Assembly (NCBI RefSeq): GCF_000814825.1
Contig: NZ_CP009302.1
Location: 1,860,001 to 1,924,000 of the forward strand
Direction of reading: 5' to 3'
DNA: 64,000 nt
DNA from: Berryella intestinalis
GTDB lineage: Bacteria; Actinomycetota; Coriobacteriia; Coriobacteriales; Eggerthellaceae
This document shows, one piece after another, positions 8,397 to 17,049 of the stretch (position 1 is the first letter of the stretch; each line of letters starts with the position of its first letter). The translations under genes were made by a program, and so were the position numbers. The notes under the pieces are model-generated. The model was not told where the DNA came from. It made no database searches and was given only the letters and a program-made list of their open reading frames with translations.

Positions 8397-10217
8397 CTAC
8401 GCCACGATCCCTTCGGCGATCTTGTGCGCGACGATCTGCTTGCGAGCCTGGTACTGGGACATATCGCCTGCATTGTTGATGTAGGCGACCTCGAGCAGCA
8501 CCGAGGGGATCCGTCCCCCGCCCGTAACCGCCAGCTCTGCCTCGCGTTGCCCCCGATCCGCCAAGCCGACGCCTTCGACCAGCCGGGGGTGGATCATATC
8601 CTGCCAAGCCGCCGAGAAACGGGAGGCGTTGTAGGAGTGGATGTAGCTTTCCGTTCCGCTGGGTCCGCTTGCCCCCGACGAGTTGAAATGGATGGAAACC
8701 AGCGCGTCGCACCCGTTCGCAAGCGCCTCGGGCATGCGGAAGCGGTAGCTTCCCCCGTCCACGTTCAGAAACGTGGCGACCCCGTATTCCTCGCGCAGTA
8801 TCCGATCGACCATCCCGGCGAGCTCTTTGTTCAGGTCGGCTTCCTCGTACCCGTTGGCCACAGCACCGGGATCGTACACGCCCAAAGTCACGCCATCGGG
8901 TCCATGACCTGCATCGATGTATACTTTGAACCCGTAATTGGCCGCCCAGGGATATCCCAGCGCATCAGCGACCCCCATGCGGGTCTGCATGGGAACCGCA
9001 GCCTCGCCCCCGAAGAAGCGCACGCGGTCGATATCCGCCCCATGGGCTCCGGCAGCCGCGATCGTCGGAGTGTCGTAATCGTGGACCAGGAGCAGCGGGG
9101 CGGCGGTCCTTCCCTGGAACACCGATCCGGCCAGCGCGTCGTAGGGAAGGCTTCCCGAAGCGAACGCGACGTTGTTCCACGTGAAACCGGAGCTCGTCTC
9201 GTAGTCGGCTATGGCGATGCTCGTGCCGTACTGGTCGTCGCCCGCCAGACGGACCGCCTTGGCGCTGCCGCCCGCTCGCGCGCTCACGCCCGCAACGTAG
9301 CTCTCGGTGTCCTGCGACACCACAGCCGTCCCGCCCAGCACGATCGCTCGGCGGCCGAACCCTTCCCGCGCAGCGGCTTCCAAAGCGGATCTCTGCTGGG
9401 AATTCAACTCTTTATCGGCATTGACCAGGAAGATCGGGGAACGCGTGGCAAACGCGAGGGGCGAGGCCGAAAGCGCGTCGCCGAACCAGCCCGCCGTCGC
9501 GTACAAAACGGAGTCCCCGCTCCAAAAACCGTTCTTCTTCCCGTACTCGTATATCGCAAGCTGGGTGCCGAAGCAGTCGGCACCGCCCAGGCGCGCTTCG
9601 AGTGCGATGCCCTCCTGCGCAAGATCGGCCTCGACGCCGGCCGAAACCGCTGCGGTCCCGCCCATGATGAGGACGCTTCGCACCCCCAGCTCGCGCATCG
9701 CCACGCGCGCGGCGTCGCTGAGCCCGTCTTTGCCGGTGAACAGGATCGGACCCTTGGATGCCGCGAGGCCGGCGGACGCCAGCGCATCGATCCACGCGTC
9801 TCCCGGCCCAACCAGAATGGCCGATTCCACCCCATCGGGATACGCCGCCTCGGCTTCGGCAGCGGCGGTCTCGAACATATCCGCGCCCGAATAGTCGAAC
9901 GAGCGGACGTTCGAGGGAACCTTGTCGTTCGTTTTGACGGGGAACGTGACCGAACGGGCCGAGCGAAGGGCAAGCCCCTCTTCCTGGATAACCGCCGCAT
10001 CGTCGCTGTTGGGAAGGGACAGGGCGCCTGAGGCGACGGCGGCCTCGATCTCCTCTTCCGTCGGCTCCGACTGGTCTTGGGCGAGTTCGGGGATGACCGC
10101 GTCGGAAGCGTCATCCGCATATGCTGCGCGAGGGGGCACCGCCGCGAACGCCAGGGCCAGCGCAAGCAGCGCCCCTACCACCGATCGGACAACCGCATCT
10201 GTCCGGAATTCCAACAT
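8397..10217 (-). CDS. Secreted N-acetylmuramoyl-L-alanine amidase with CWB2 repeats
   Basis: Product of 606 residues. The ATG at 10217 is chosen because it follows GGAGGG and gives a clear Sec signal peptide (hydrophobic core, then AYADDAS). Residues about 85-385 hold three cell-wall-binding type 2 repeats, with recurrent patterns such as AILVGPGDAWIDALASA and SVLIMGGTAAVS. Residues about 415-606 are an Amidase_3 domain: YIDAGHGPD gives the first zinc His, SIHFNSS the second, and LLEVAYINN the catalytic Glu region. It should hydrolyse peptidoglycan stem peptides while bound to anionic wall polymers through CWB2. It lies downstream of rpsA but is separated from it by a terminator. Confidence 0.93.
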   Translation of the reverse strand: MLEFRTDAVVRSVVGALLALALAFAAVPPRAAYADDASDAVIPELAQDQSEPTEEEIEAAVASGALSLPNSDDAAVIQEEGLALRSARSVTFPVKTNDKVPSNVRSFDYSGADMFETAAAEAEAAYPDGVESAILVGPGDAWIDALASAGLAASKGPILFTGKDGLSDAARVAMRELGVRSVLIMGGTAAVSAGVEADLAQEGIALEARLGGADCFGTQLAIYEYGKKNGFWSGDSVLYATAGWFGDALSASPLAFATRSPIFLVNADKELNSQQRSALEAAAREGFGRRAIVLGGTAVVSQDTESYVAGVSARAGGSAKAVRLAGDDQYGTSIAIADYETSSGFTWNNVAFASGSLPYDALAGSVFQGRTAAPLLLVHDYDTPTIAAAGAHGADIDRVRFFGGEAAVPMQTRMGVADALGYPWAANYGFKVYIDAGHGPDGVTLGVYDPGAVANGYEEADLNKELAGMVDRILREEYGVATFLNVDGGSYRFRMPEALANGCDALVSIHFNSSGASGPSGTESYIHSYNASRFSAAWQDMIHPRLVEGVGLADRGQREAELAVTGGGRIPSVLLEVAYINNAGDMSQYQARKQIVAHKIAEGIVA

Positions 10218-10286
10218 GGTTCCCTCCGCTCGTCCGATGAACGCGGCTCGAACACCGCCCCGATCATCGTTCAGTCTACTCATGAA

Positions 10287-10312
10287 GAAAGGGGCCCTCA
10301 AGGGCCCCTTTC
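10287..10312 (-). terminator. Terminator of rpsA
   Basis: An 11-bp perfect inverted repeat (GAAAGGGGCCC / GGGCCCCTTTC) with a TCAA loop lies between the rpsA stop and the amidase start. On the minus strand it is followed by ttcatg, so the T-tract is short. Confidence 0.7.
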
Positions 10313-10349
10313 CCGTTATTCGTTCGCGAATCCGCGCCTGCTTGCGAGC

Positions 10350-11591
10350 TTACTCGGCAGCAGGAGCCTCTTCGGCAGCAGCCTCGGCGACCTCGGCCTC
10401 GGCACCCTCGGCCTTCTCGGCGCGATCGGTGCGCTTGCGAGCGGGGCGCTCTTCGGGCTGGATGGTCTCGTCGACCTCGATCTCGATGCCCAGCTCGGCG
10501 GCAGCGGCCTTCATGGACAGGGAGATGCGGCGACGCTCGGGGTTGATCTCCATGACCTTGACCTTGACCTCGTCGCCGACCTTGACGACCTGAGCGGGCG
10601 TCTCGATGTGGCGGGGAGCCATCTCGGAGATGTGCACCAGGCCCTCGGTGTTCTCGCCCAGCGCAACGAAGGCGCCGAAGGGAACGACCTTGGTAACCTT
10701 GCCGTCGACGACAGCGCCGACCGGGTAGGACTCGACCAGCTTCACCCACGGATCGGGCGTAGTCTGCTTCAGGCCGAGCGAGATGCGCTCGCGCTGCAGG
10801 TCGACGTCGAGAACCTCGACCTCGACCTCCTGGCCGACCTTGACGACCTCGGAGGGATGGTTGACGTGGTTCCAGGAAAGCTCGGAGATGTGCACCAGGC
10901 CGTCGATGCCACCGAGGTCCACGAATGCGCCGAAGTCGACGATCGAGGAGACGGCGCCCTTGAGGCGCATGCCCTTGGACAGCTTGGTGAGGATCTCGGC
11001 GCGCTCGTTCTTGCGGCCCTCTTCGAGGAGGACGCGGCGGGACAGAACGACGTTGTTGCGGTTGCGGTCCATCTCGATGATGCGGGCCTCGAGCTCGGTG
11101 CCCATGTACATGTCGAGATCCTTGACGCGACGCAGGTCGACGAGGGAGGCGGGCAGGAAGCCGCGCAGGCCGATGTCGAGGATGAGGCCGCCCTTGACGA
11201 CTTCGATGACCTCGCCGGTGACGGGCTCGCCGGCCTTGAAGTTCTCTTCGACGGAGATCCAGGCACGCTCGTACTCGGCGCGCTTCTTGGAGAGGATCAG
11301 ACGGCCGTCCTTGTCTTCCTTCTGAAGGACCAGGGCCTCGATCTTATCGCCGACGGTAACGAGATCGGCGGGATCGGCGTCCTTGCGGATGGACAGCTCG
11401 CGGGAGGGAATGACGCCCTCGCTCTTGAATCCGATGTCGACGAGCACTTCGTCGCGCTCGATCTTGACGATGGTGCCATCGACCAGATCGCCCTCGTCGA
11501 ACTCGGTGAGCGTGCCATCGATCAGCGCATTCATCTGCTCATCGGAGATGTCGCCAAAGTCGATGACGGACGGGTTCTTGATGTCGGTCAA
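10350..11591 (-). CDS. rpsA: 30S ribosomal protein S1
   Basis: This 413-residue protein has four S1 RNA-binding repeats at about residues 33-105, 120-190, 205-275 and 292-362, shown by repeated patterns such as [16 protein letters not shown] and two GLVHISE motifs. The four-repeat form, against six in E. coli, is normal for actinobacteria. The C-terminal 50 residues are alanine- and glutamate-rich and probably disordered. The protein helps mRNA bind the 30S subunit. GAAAGGGG precedes the ATG. A long 5' region (over 150 bases) separates it from a candidate promoter. Confidence 0.97.
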   Translation of the reverse strand: MTDIKNPSVIDFGDISDEQMNALIDGTLTEFDEGDLVDGTIVKIERDEVLVDIGFKSEGVIPSRELSIRKDADPADLVTVGDKIEALVLQKEDKDGRLILSKKRAEYERAWISVEENFKAGEPVTGEVIEVVKGGLILDIGLRGFLPASLVDLRRVKDLDMYMGTELEARIIEMDRNRNNVVLSRRVLLEEGRKNERAEILTKLSKGMRLKGAVSSIVDFGAFVDLGGIDGLVHISELSWNHVNHPSEVVKVGQEVEVEVLDVDLQRERISLGLKQTTPDPWVKLVESYPVGAVVDGKVTKVVPFGAFVALGENTEGLVHISEMAPRHIETPAQVVKVGDEVKVKVMEINPERRRISLSMKAAAAELGIEIEVDETIQPEERPARKRTDRAEKAEGAEAEVAEAAAEEAPAAE

Positions 11592-11930
11592 AACGGACCC
11601 CTTTCAACTTTCTTTCCGGGGACCCGTCAACATGAATGGTTGCTACCTATACCATGTTCGCTTACGCATAAGCTGGCCTGAACGGCCTTTCGCAACAAAC
11701 ATGTCTCGGGGGCCAATACGTACTGCCTGCGAAACCCTCGCAAGCCCGGTTAGTATAGCACGGTTGCGGCAGGCCGGCGCATGGATTCGTCCGGCGGGGG
11801 CTTTTTTCCGCAGATTGAGCGGCCGCTCTTCACAACAGCGCGCCCTATCCGCACGAGCATTCTCTGTGGATGCGCGCGACGCTCCGACGCGCGGGGTATA
11901 GAATCGGCTGGAATCGAGAAAGGAATCCCC
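11592..11930. promoter_or_regulatory. Divergent region between rpsA and GNAT gene
   Basis: About 340 bases without a gene. On the minus strand TGCTATACT (complement of 11752-11760) is a good extended -10 for rpsA, giving a 5' leader near 150 bases. On the plus strand TATAGAAT (11897-11904) is -10-like and lies 26 bases before the GNAT start codon. I see no clear -35 for either and no riboswitch I can name. Confidence 0.4.
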
Positions 11931-12485
11931 ATGGCCACAGAATTCAAACCCGTGCGCACCGAAGCGCAGCAGGAAACCCTCGCGAAACTGGCCGAGGAGA
12001 TCTGGCTTGAATACTGGCCCGCGCTCATCGGGGAAGACCAGGCCCGCTACATGATCGACCGATTCCAGTCGCTCGACGCCATCCGCCGCGACATGGCGGC
12101 GCCGCACCACGCCTACGAGTACTGGCTCGTCGTGGACCCCGACCTCGATCCCGCCCCCACCGACGAGCGCCCCTGGGGGTCCGTCGTCGGATACACCGGC
12201 GGGTATTCCGAACCCGAAACCAACCGCTTCTTCATCTCGAAGATCTACCTGTTGGACTCGGCGCGCGGCCGCGGACACGCCCGCAAAACCATCGAACACT
12301 ACGACGAATTGTCCCGCCAGCGCGGGCACGAGGCGATGTACCTCACCGTGAACAAGGGCAACGTGCTGGGAATCCGCGCTTACGAAGGCACCGGGTTCAA
12401 AACCATCGAAGCCGTGGTCAACGACATCGGACGCGGATTCGTCATGGACGACTACGTTATGGAAAGGCCCGTTGAAACCCGCTAG
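11931..12485 (+). CDS. GNAT-family N-acetyltransferase
   Basis: This 184-residue protein starts at the ATG at 11931, preceded by GAGAAAGGAA. It has a GNAT core: a strand ending in FFISKIYLLDSARGRGHARKT, where RGRGHA is the acetyl-CoA pyrophosphate-binding loop (Q/RxxGxG/A), followed by MYLTVNKGNVLGIRAYEGTGF, the typical motif B with NxxAxxxYExxGF. The acceptor substrate is unknown. It stands alone on the plus strand between rpsA and dxs, both on the minus strand. Confidence 0.9.
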   Translation: MATEFKPVRTEAQQETLAKLAEEIWLEYWPALIGEDQARYMIDRFQSLDAIRRDMAAPHHAYEYWLVVDPDLDPAPTDERPWGSVVGYTGGYSEPETNRFFISKIYLLDSARGRGHARKTIEHYDELSRQRGHEAMYLTVNKGNVLGIRAYEGTGFKTIEAVVNDIGRGFVMDDYVMERPVETR

Positions 12486-12530
12486 ATTGCGCTTCTGTCA
12501 GCCGGACCCGCCGGATTCCTTACCGCACCC

Positions 12531-14405
12531 CTAAAGGCGCTCGAGCACGCGCTCGGCAACCGATGCGGCATCCAGCCCGATGCTGCGGAACAGATCGGCC
12601 GGCGATCCGTGCGGGACGAACCGGTCCTCGATGCCCAAGAGCAGCGTGGGCGTGGTCGATCCCTGCTGGGACAGCACATGGAGCACCTCTTCGCCCACAC
12701 CTCCGGCGATAGCCCCGTCCTCCAGCGTGACCACCAGCTTGGTTTCGGCTGCGTGCGCCACAGCATCGATATCGATGGGCTTGGCCCAACGCATATCGAC
12801 CACGCGCGCCTGGACGCCGCGATCGGCCAGGATATCGGCCGATTCCAACGCCGTCTGCACCATATCGCCCCAGGCGAGCAGCGCGACATCATCCCCCTCG
12901 CGGCGGATACCCCCCTTGCCGAACGGCAGGATGCGCGGCTCGTCGGGCACGTCGACCCCCTGCGCGTTACCGCGCGGGTAGCGCACCGCCACCGGCCCGC
13001 CCAGGTGCAGGGCGGTATGCAAGGCATCCGCCAACTCGGCCTCGTCGGACGGGGCGATGATGCGCATGTTGGGCACCATGCGGGTATACACCAGATCGAA
13101 CACGCCGTGATGCGTGGCGCCGTCGGCCCCCACGAGGCCCGCCCTGTCGATCGCGAACACAACATCGGTTTCGATCAGCGCATTGTCGATGATCAGCTGG
13201 TCGATGGCGCGCTGCAGAAACGTCGAGTAGATGGCGACCACCGGCTTCAACCCGCCGCGCGAAAGCCCCGCCGCCATACCGACGGCGTTTTCCTCGGCGA
13301 TACCCACATCGATCGACCTTTCGGGGAACTCCCTGAAGAAGGGCTCGACCCCCGTACCGCCGCGCATCGCCGCCGTGATGGCGACCACGCGCTTGTCCCG
13401 ACACCCCTCTTCGAGCAGGGCCTTTCCGAACACGCTGGTATACGAGGGGGCGGTTGCGGGCTTCTTGGCGTCGGCTCCCGTTGCGATGTCGAAGGCCGCG
13501 ATGCCGTGGAAGCGCACCGGATCGGCCTCGGCGGGAGCGTAGCCGGCCCCCTTGCGGGTAACCACGTGCATCAGAACCGGCCCGTCGGCCTCCAGGGCGG
13601 TTGCCAGGATGTCGCGCAGCTCCGAGATGTTGTGCCCGTCAACGGGGGGCGTGCACAAGATGCCCAGCTGCTCGTACATCATCGTCTCCTGGGGCAAGAC
13701 GAACTGCTTCAGCGAGTCTTTCATGTTACGGCCGAACCCGACGAGCGAGCTGGCCAGCTTGCCCGCGCTTTCGAACCGGTACTGGACCGAATCGCGCACA
13801 TCGCGGTACGCCTCGCTGGAACGAAGCGCTCCCAGGTGCTTGACCAGGGCGCCCACGTTCTTCGAGATGGACATCTCGTTGTCGTTCAGGATGATGACCA
13901 TGGGAAGCTGCATCTGGCCTATGGTGTTCAGCGCCTCGAACGCCATGCCGCCGGCCAGCCCGGCATCCCCGATGAGGGCGACGATCTTCTCGTCGGTGCC
14001 CTTGATTTCGCGCGCTTTGGCCAACCCCAGCGCAATGGAAAGGGAATCGGAGGCGTGCCCCGACGCATGGACGTCATGCTCGCTTTCGGCCGGGCGCGTG
14101 AATCCCGACACGCCGCCGAACGTGCGCAGCGTGTCGAACCGATCGAGGCGGCCGGTGATCAGCTTGTGGGCGTAGGCCTGATGACCCACGTCGAACACGA
14201 ACCGGTCGGTCGGGCTGTTGATAAGGGAATGAACGGCCAAGATGATCTCGACGGCACCGAGCGAGGACGCCACGTGCCCTCCCGTTTTGGACGCCGAGGC
14301 GACGATCTCGCGACGGATCTCGTCCGCAAGTATCTCGAGTTCGGAATCGTCCAGAACCTTGAGATCGGCCGGTGAGCCGATGCAATCGAGAATACGGTCT
14401 TTCAT
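12531..14405 (-). CDS. dxs: 1-deoxy-D-xylulose-5-phosphate synthase
   Basis: A full-length 624-residue thiamine-diphosphate enzyme that condenses pyruvate and glyceraldehyde 3-phosphate, the first step of the MEP isoprenoid pathway. Visible markers are DVGHQAYAHK near residue 73, the TPP motif GDAGLAGGMAFEALN with NDNEMSIS about 25 residues later, the transketolase-type pyrimidine domain from residue 315 (GIAEENAVGMAAGLS) and the C-terminal domain. It is the last gene of a nusB-xseB-dxs run, 14 bases after xseB. Confidence 0.97.
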   Translation of the reverse strand: MKDRILDCIGSPADLKVLDDSELEILADEIRREIVASASKTGGHVASSLGAVEIILAVHSLINSPTDRFVFDVGHQAYAHKLITGRLDRFDTLRTFGGVSGFTRPAESEHDVHASGHASDSLSIALGLAKAREIKGTDEKIVALIGDAGLAGGMAFEALNTIGQMQLPMVIILNDNEMSISKNVGALVKHLGALRSSEAYRDVRDSVQYRFESAGKLASSLVGFGRNMKDSLKQFVLPQETMMYEQLGILCTPPVDGHNISELRDILATALEADGPVLMHVVTRKGAGYAPAEADPVRFHGIAAFDIATGADAKKPATAPSYTSVFGKALLEEGCRDKRVVAITAAMRGGTGVEPFFREFPERSIDVGIAEENAVGMAAGLSRGGLKPVVAIYSTFLQRAIDQLIIDNALIETDVVFAIDRAGLVGADGATHHGVFDLVYTRMVPNMRIIAPSDEAELADALHTALHLGGPVAVRYPRGNAQGVDVPDEPRILPFGKGGIRREGDDVALLAWGDMVQTALESADILADRGVQARVVDMRWAKPIDIDAVAHAAETKLVVTLEDGAIAGGVGEEVLHVLSQQGSTTPTLLLGIEDRFVPHGSPADLFRSIGLDAASVAERVLERL

Positions 14406-14419
14406 GATCGACCTCTTAT

Positions 14420-14752
14420 CTACTGGGAATCGGCGACCTGCCCGACCTCGGCAGGTTGTGCGCCATCCCGTCGCTCGTCTTCGCTTCGGCCGTCGGAACC
14501 ATCCGAACCGACGGGAAGCTCGTCCTCCCGGCCTTCCCGCTCGCGGGCCAACTCGCTTGAAACGGCGGCCTTCTCCTCGGTCGTATCCAAGTCGGATTCC
14601 AGAAGATCGCTCGCGCGAAGCCCCAAGGCGACGGCCTCCTCGTACAGCGCAAGCGCGTCGTCCAGAGAAAGCCCGTCGTCGGAAACCGCCTCGACGATCT
14701 CGTTCAGGCGGTCCCTCACCTCGTTGAACGTATTCGGATCCTGCGATGCCAT
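14420..14752 (-). CDS. xseB: Exodeoxyribonuclease VII small subunit
   Basis: 110 residues. The first 62 match XseB: a helical hairpin with DRLNEIVEAVSDDGLSLDDALALYEEAVALG. The remaining 48 residues are acidic, low-complexity and unlike the compact family (about 70-80 residues). XseB binds the large subunit XseA to form an exonuclease for single-stranded DNA. It is three bases after nusB, but xseA, which usually lies beside it, is absent from this operon and from the rest of the window. Confidence 0.88.
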   Translation of the reverse strand: MASQDPNTFNEVRDRLNEIVEAVSDDGLSLDDALALYEEAVALGLRASDLLESDLDTTEEKAAVSSELAREREGREDELPVGSDGSDGRSEDERRDGAQPAEVGQVADSQ

Positions 14753-14755
14753 AGG

Positions 14756-15331
14756 CTACTCGGCGATCGCGGTCTCAGGGGTGCCGTCCAACGGGGACGC
14801 GTCGGAGCAGGCGGAATCCCCGGCGGGATCGTCCGCCGACTCCGCCGAAGACCCGGAGGCTTCAACATCGCCGTCAGTGCGGCCCGCATCGGCAACCGCT
14901 TCGGCTCCCTTTTCGAGCCTGCGCGCGATACGGCCCAGGATCCCGTTCACGAAGCGCGACGAGTCGTCTTCTCCGCCGTAGCGCTTCGCGAGCTCGACCG
15001 CCTCGTTGATGGTCACCGACACCGGAACGTCCTCGACGAACACCATCTCGTACGTGGCGAGGCGCAGAATCCCGCGGTCGACCACGGGCATGCGTCCGAG
15101 CGCCCAGTTTTCCGAGGTGGTGGACAGGTACCCGTCGATCTCGTCGCGATGGGCGGCAACGCCGCGCACCAGCGCCTCGGCATATACGGGCAGGTCGAGG
15201 TCGTCGGCGGGGTACGCTCCCTCGTCGACGATCTTGGCGACGTCCGACTCGGTGATGTCGCTTGAATACAGCAGCGCAAGCGCGGATTCACGCGCCAGCG
15301 TGCGCTCGTGCATTTTGCCTTTTGCAGCCAT
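14756..15331 (-). CDS. nusB: Transcription antitermination factor NusB
   Basis: 191 residues from the ATG at 15331; a GTG six codons upstream (15349) is an alternative start, with a GGGGG run between the two. Residues 8-140 form the NusB helical domain (RESALALLYSSDI, ILRLATYEM, VTINEAVELAKRYGGEDDSSRFVNGILGRI). The last 50 residues are an acidic, serine-rich tail not found in typical NusB (about 140). NusB works with NusE (S10) in rRNA antitermination. It lies downstream of the Asp23 gene in one operon. Confidence 0.94.
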   Translation of the reverse strand: MAAKGKMHERTLARESALALLYSSDITESDVAKIVDEGAYPADDLDLPVYAEALVRGVAAHRDEIDGYLSTTSENWALGRMPVVDRGILRLATYEMVFVEDVPVSVTINEAVELAKRYGGEDDSSRFVNGILGRIARRLEKGAEAVADAGRTDGDVEASGSSAESADDPAGDSACSDASPLDGTPETAIAE

Positions 15332-15352
15332 TAAGAAGGTATCCCCCACGCT

Positions 15353-15700
15353 CTACTTGTCGAACTGAATGCCGTCGACGAACACGTCGACGCTGCCCAC
15401 CGAAGCCCCCACCTGGGTGGAAACCGCATCGACGATAGCCGAGCGCACTTCGGCGGCCACATCGGGAAGCGCGTACCCGTACCGCGCGACGATGCGCACC
15501 GAGATGCGCAGCTTCTCGTCGTCTTCGACATCGATGGCGATGCCCTGCGTATTGGGCTTGGCACTGAACAGCGAGCGGATTCCGCTGGCCGTGGCCGTCC
15601 CGACGCTCGCAACGCCCTCGACGCTGGTCGCGGCGATCGAGACGATGGTCTCGACGACATTGGACGCAACGTCCATGCCCTCAACATGCAAGTCGCTCAT
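15353..15700 (-). CDS. Asp23/Gls24 family envelope-stress protein
   Basis: 115 residues. The ATG at 15700 overlaps the end of accC by four bases and follows GGGAG. The pattern VVETIVSIAATSVEGVASV, then IAIDVEDDEKLRISVRIVARYGYALPDVA and VRSAIVDAV, is the Asp23/YloU fold. These small proteins are linked to envelope homeostasis and, in firmicutes and actinobacteria, commonly sit between accC and nusB as here. It has no signal peptide or membrane helix. The molecular function is not established. Confidence 0.9.
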   Translation of the reverse strand: MSDLHVEGMDVASNVVETIVSIAATSVEGVASVGTATASGIRSLFSAKPNTQGIAIDVEDDEKLRISVRIVARYGYALPDVAAEVRSAIVDAVSTQVGASVGSVDVFVDGIQFDK

Positions 15701-17049
15701 AGCAAATCTCCCATCTGGGTTTCGATGAAGTCCGTCGCGGCCTCTCCGGCGCAGAACACCTCGTTTTCGAGGACGGCGCGATGGAAGGGAATGGTCGTCT
15801 TGATGCCCTCGATGACGAACTCGTCCAATGCGCGGCGCCCGCGAGCGAGCACCTCTTCGCGATCCTGGCCGAACACGATGAGCTTGGCGACCAGCGAATC
15901 GTAGTACGGAGAGATCTTCGAGCCGCTTTTGATGTAGCTTTCCACGCGCACGCCCGGACCCGAAGGGGGCTCGAAGCGCGTGATGGCACCCGGGCTGGGC
16001 CTGAACCCGCAATCGGGGTCCTCCGCGTTGATGCGGAACTCCATCGCATGGCCGAACGGCGAGAACGGAGCACGGGAAGCGCAGCTCATGGGCTCGCCGG
16101 CAGCGATGCGCAGCTGTTCTTTGATGATGTCGACGCCGGTGATCTGCTCGGACACCGGATGCTCTACCTGCACGCGCGTGTTCATCTCCATGAAGTAGAA
16201 CTGGTTGTCGGAAGACAGGAGGAACTCGATGGTGCCCGCGTTGCGGTAGTCCACAGCGCGCACCGCCTTGGCCGCCGCGACGCTCATGGCATGGCGCAGA
16301 TCGTCGCTGAGCGCAGGAGAGGGGGCTTCCTCGATGAGCTTTTGGTGGCGCCTCTGGACCGAGCAGTCGCGCTCGCACAGCGAGATGTTGTTGCCGAAAT
16401 CGTCGGCGAGCACCTGGACCTCGACGTGGCGGGGGCGCAGCACCAGCTTCTCGAGGTACACGCCATCGTTTCCGAAGGCCGCCCCGGCCTCCGTGCGCGC
16501 CGCGCGGTACTGGGCCTCGAGATCGGCGGGGTCGTGAACCTCGCGCATGCCCTTCCCGCCTCCGCCCGCAGTGGCCTTGATGAGCACGGGATAGCCGACG
16601 GAATCGGCGAACCGGCGCGCCTCCTCGACGGTGTCGATGCAGCCGTCGGATCCGGGCACGGTGGGAACGCCGCACGCCTTCATGGTTTCGCGCGCCGAGC
16701 TCTTGTCGCCCATGCGCTCGATGCACTCGGCCGAGGGGCCGATGAACACCAGGTCGTTGTCGGCGCAGGCGCGGGCGAACTCGGCGTTCTCGGCCAAAAA
16801 CCCGTAACCGGGATGGATGGCCTCGGCGCCGGTGGTGTTCGCGGCTGCGATGATGTTCGACATGACCAGGTAGCTTTTAGCTGCTTGGGCAGGGCCGATG
16901 CATACCGCCTCGTCGGCGTAGCGCACCGGATAGGTGTCGGCGTCTTCCGTTGAGTACACCGCGACCGTCTTCACGCCCAACTCGCGGGCGGCACGCATGA
17001 CGCGCAGCGCCACCTCCCCACGGTTCGCAACGAGAATCTTCTTGAACAT
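15697..17049 (-). CDS. accC: Biotin carboxylase
   Basis: 450 residues. The N-terminal domain begins MFKKILVANRGEVALRVMRA, followed by an ATP-grasp domain with the glycine-rich loop KATAGGGGKGMREV near residue 160 and the EMNTRVQVEHPVSE motif near residue 288, and a C-terminal domain near residue 335. It carboxylates biotin on a carrier domain using ATP and bicarbonate. The start ATG overlaps the stop of the upstream carboxyltransferase-AccB fusion, so the two are translationally coupled and probably form one carboxylase. Confidence 0.96.
   Translation of the reverse strand: MFKKILVANRGEVALRVMRAARELGVKTVAVYSTEDADTYPVRYADEAVCIGPAQAAKSYLVMSNIIAAANTTGAEAIHPGYGFLAENAEFARACADNDLVFIGPSAECIERMGDKSSARETMKACGVPTVPGSDGCIDTVEEARRFADSVGYPVLIKATAGGGGKGMREVHDPADLEAQYRAARTEAGAAFGNDGVYLEKLVLRPRHVEVQVLADDFGNNISLCERDCSVQRRHQKLIEEAPSPALSDDLRHAMSVAAAKAVRAVDYRNAGTIEFLLSSDNQFYFMEMNTRVQVEHPVSEQITGVDIIKEQLRIAAGEPMSCASRAPFSPFGHAMEFRINAEDPDCGFRPSPGAITRFEPPSGPGVRVESYIKSGSKISPYYDSLVAKLIVFGQDREEVLARGRRALDEFVIEGIKTTIPFHRAVLENEVFCAGEAATDFIETQMGDLL

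Noticed and set aside
8304-10031. Plus-strand open frame of 575 residues opposite the amidase
   Set aside because: Antisense shadow; the minus strand encodes clear CWB2 and amidase motifs with a signal peptide.
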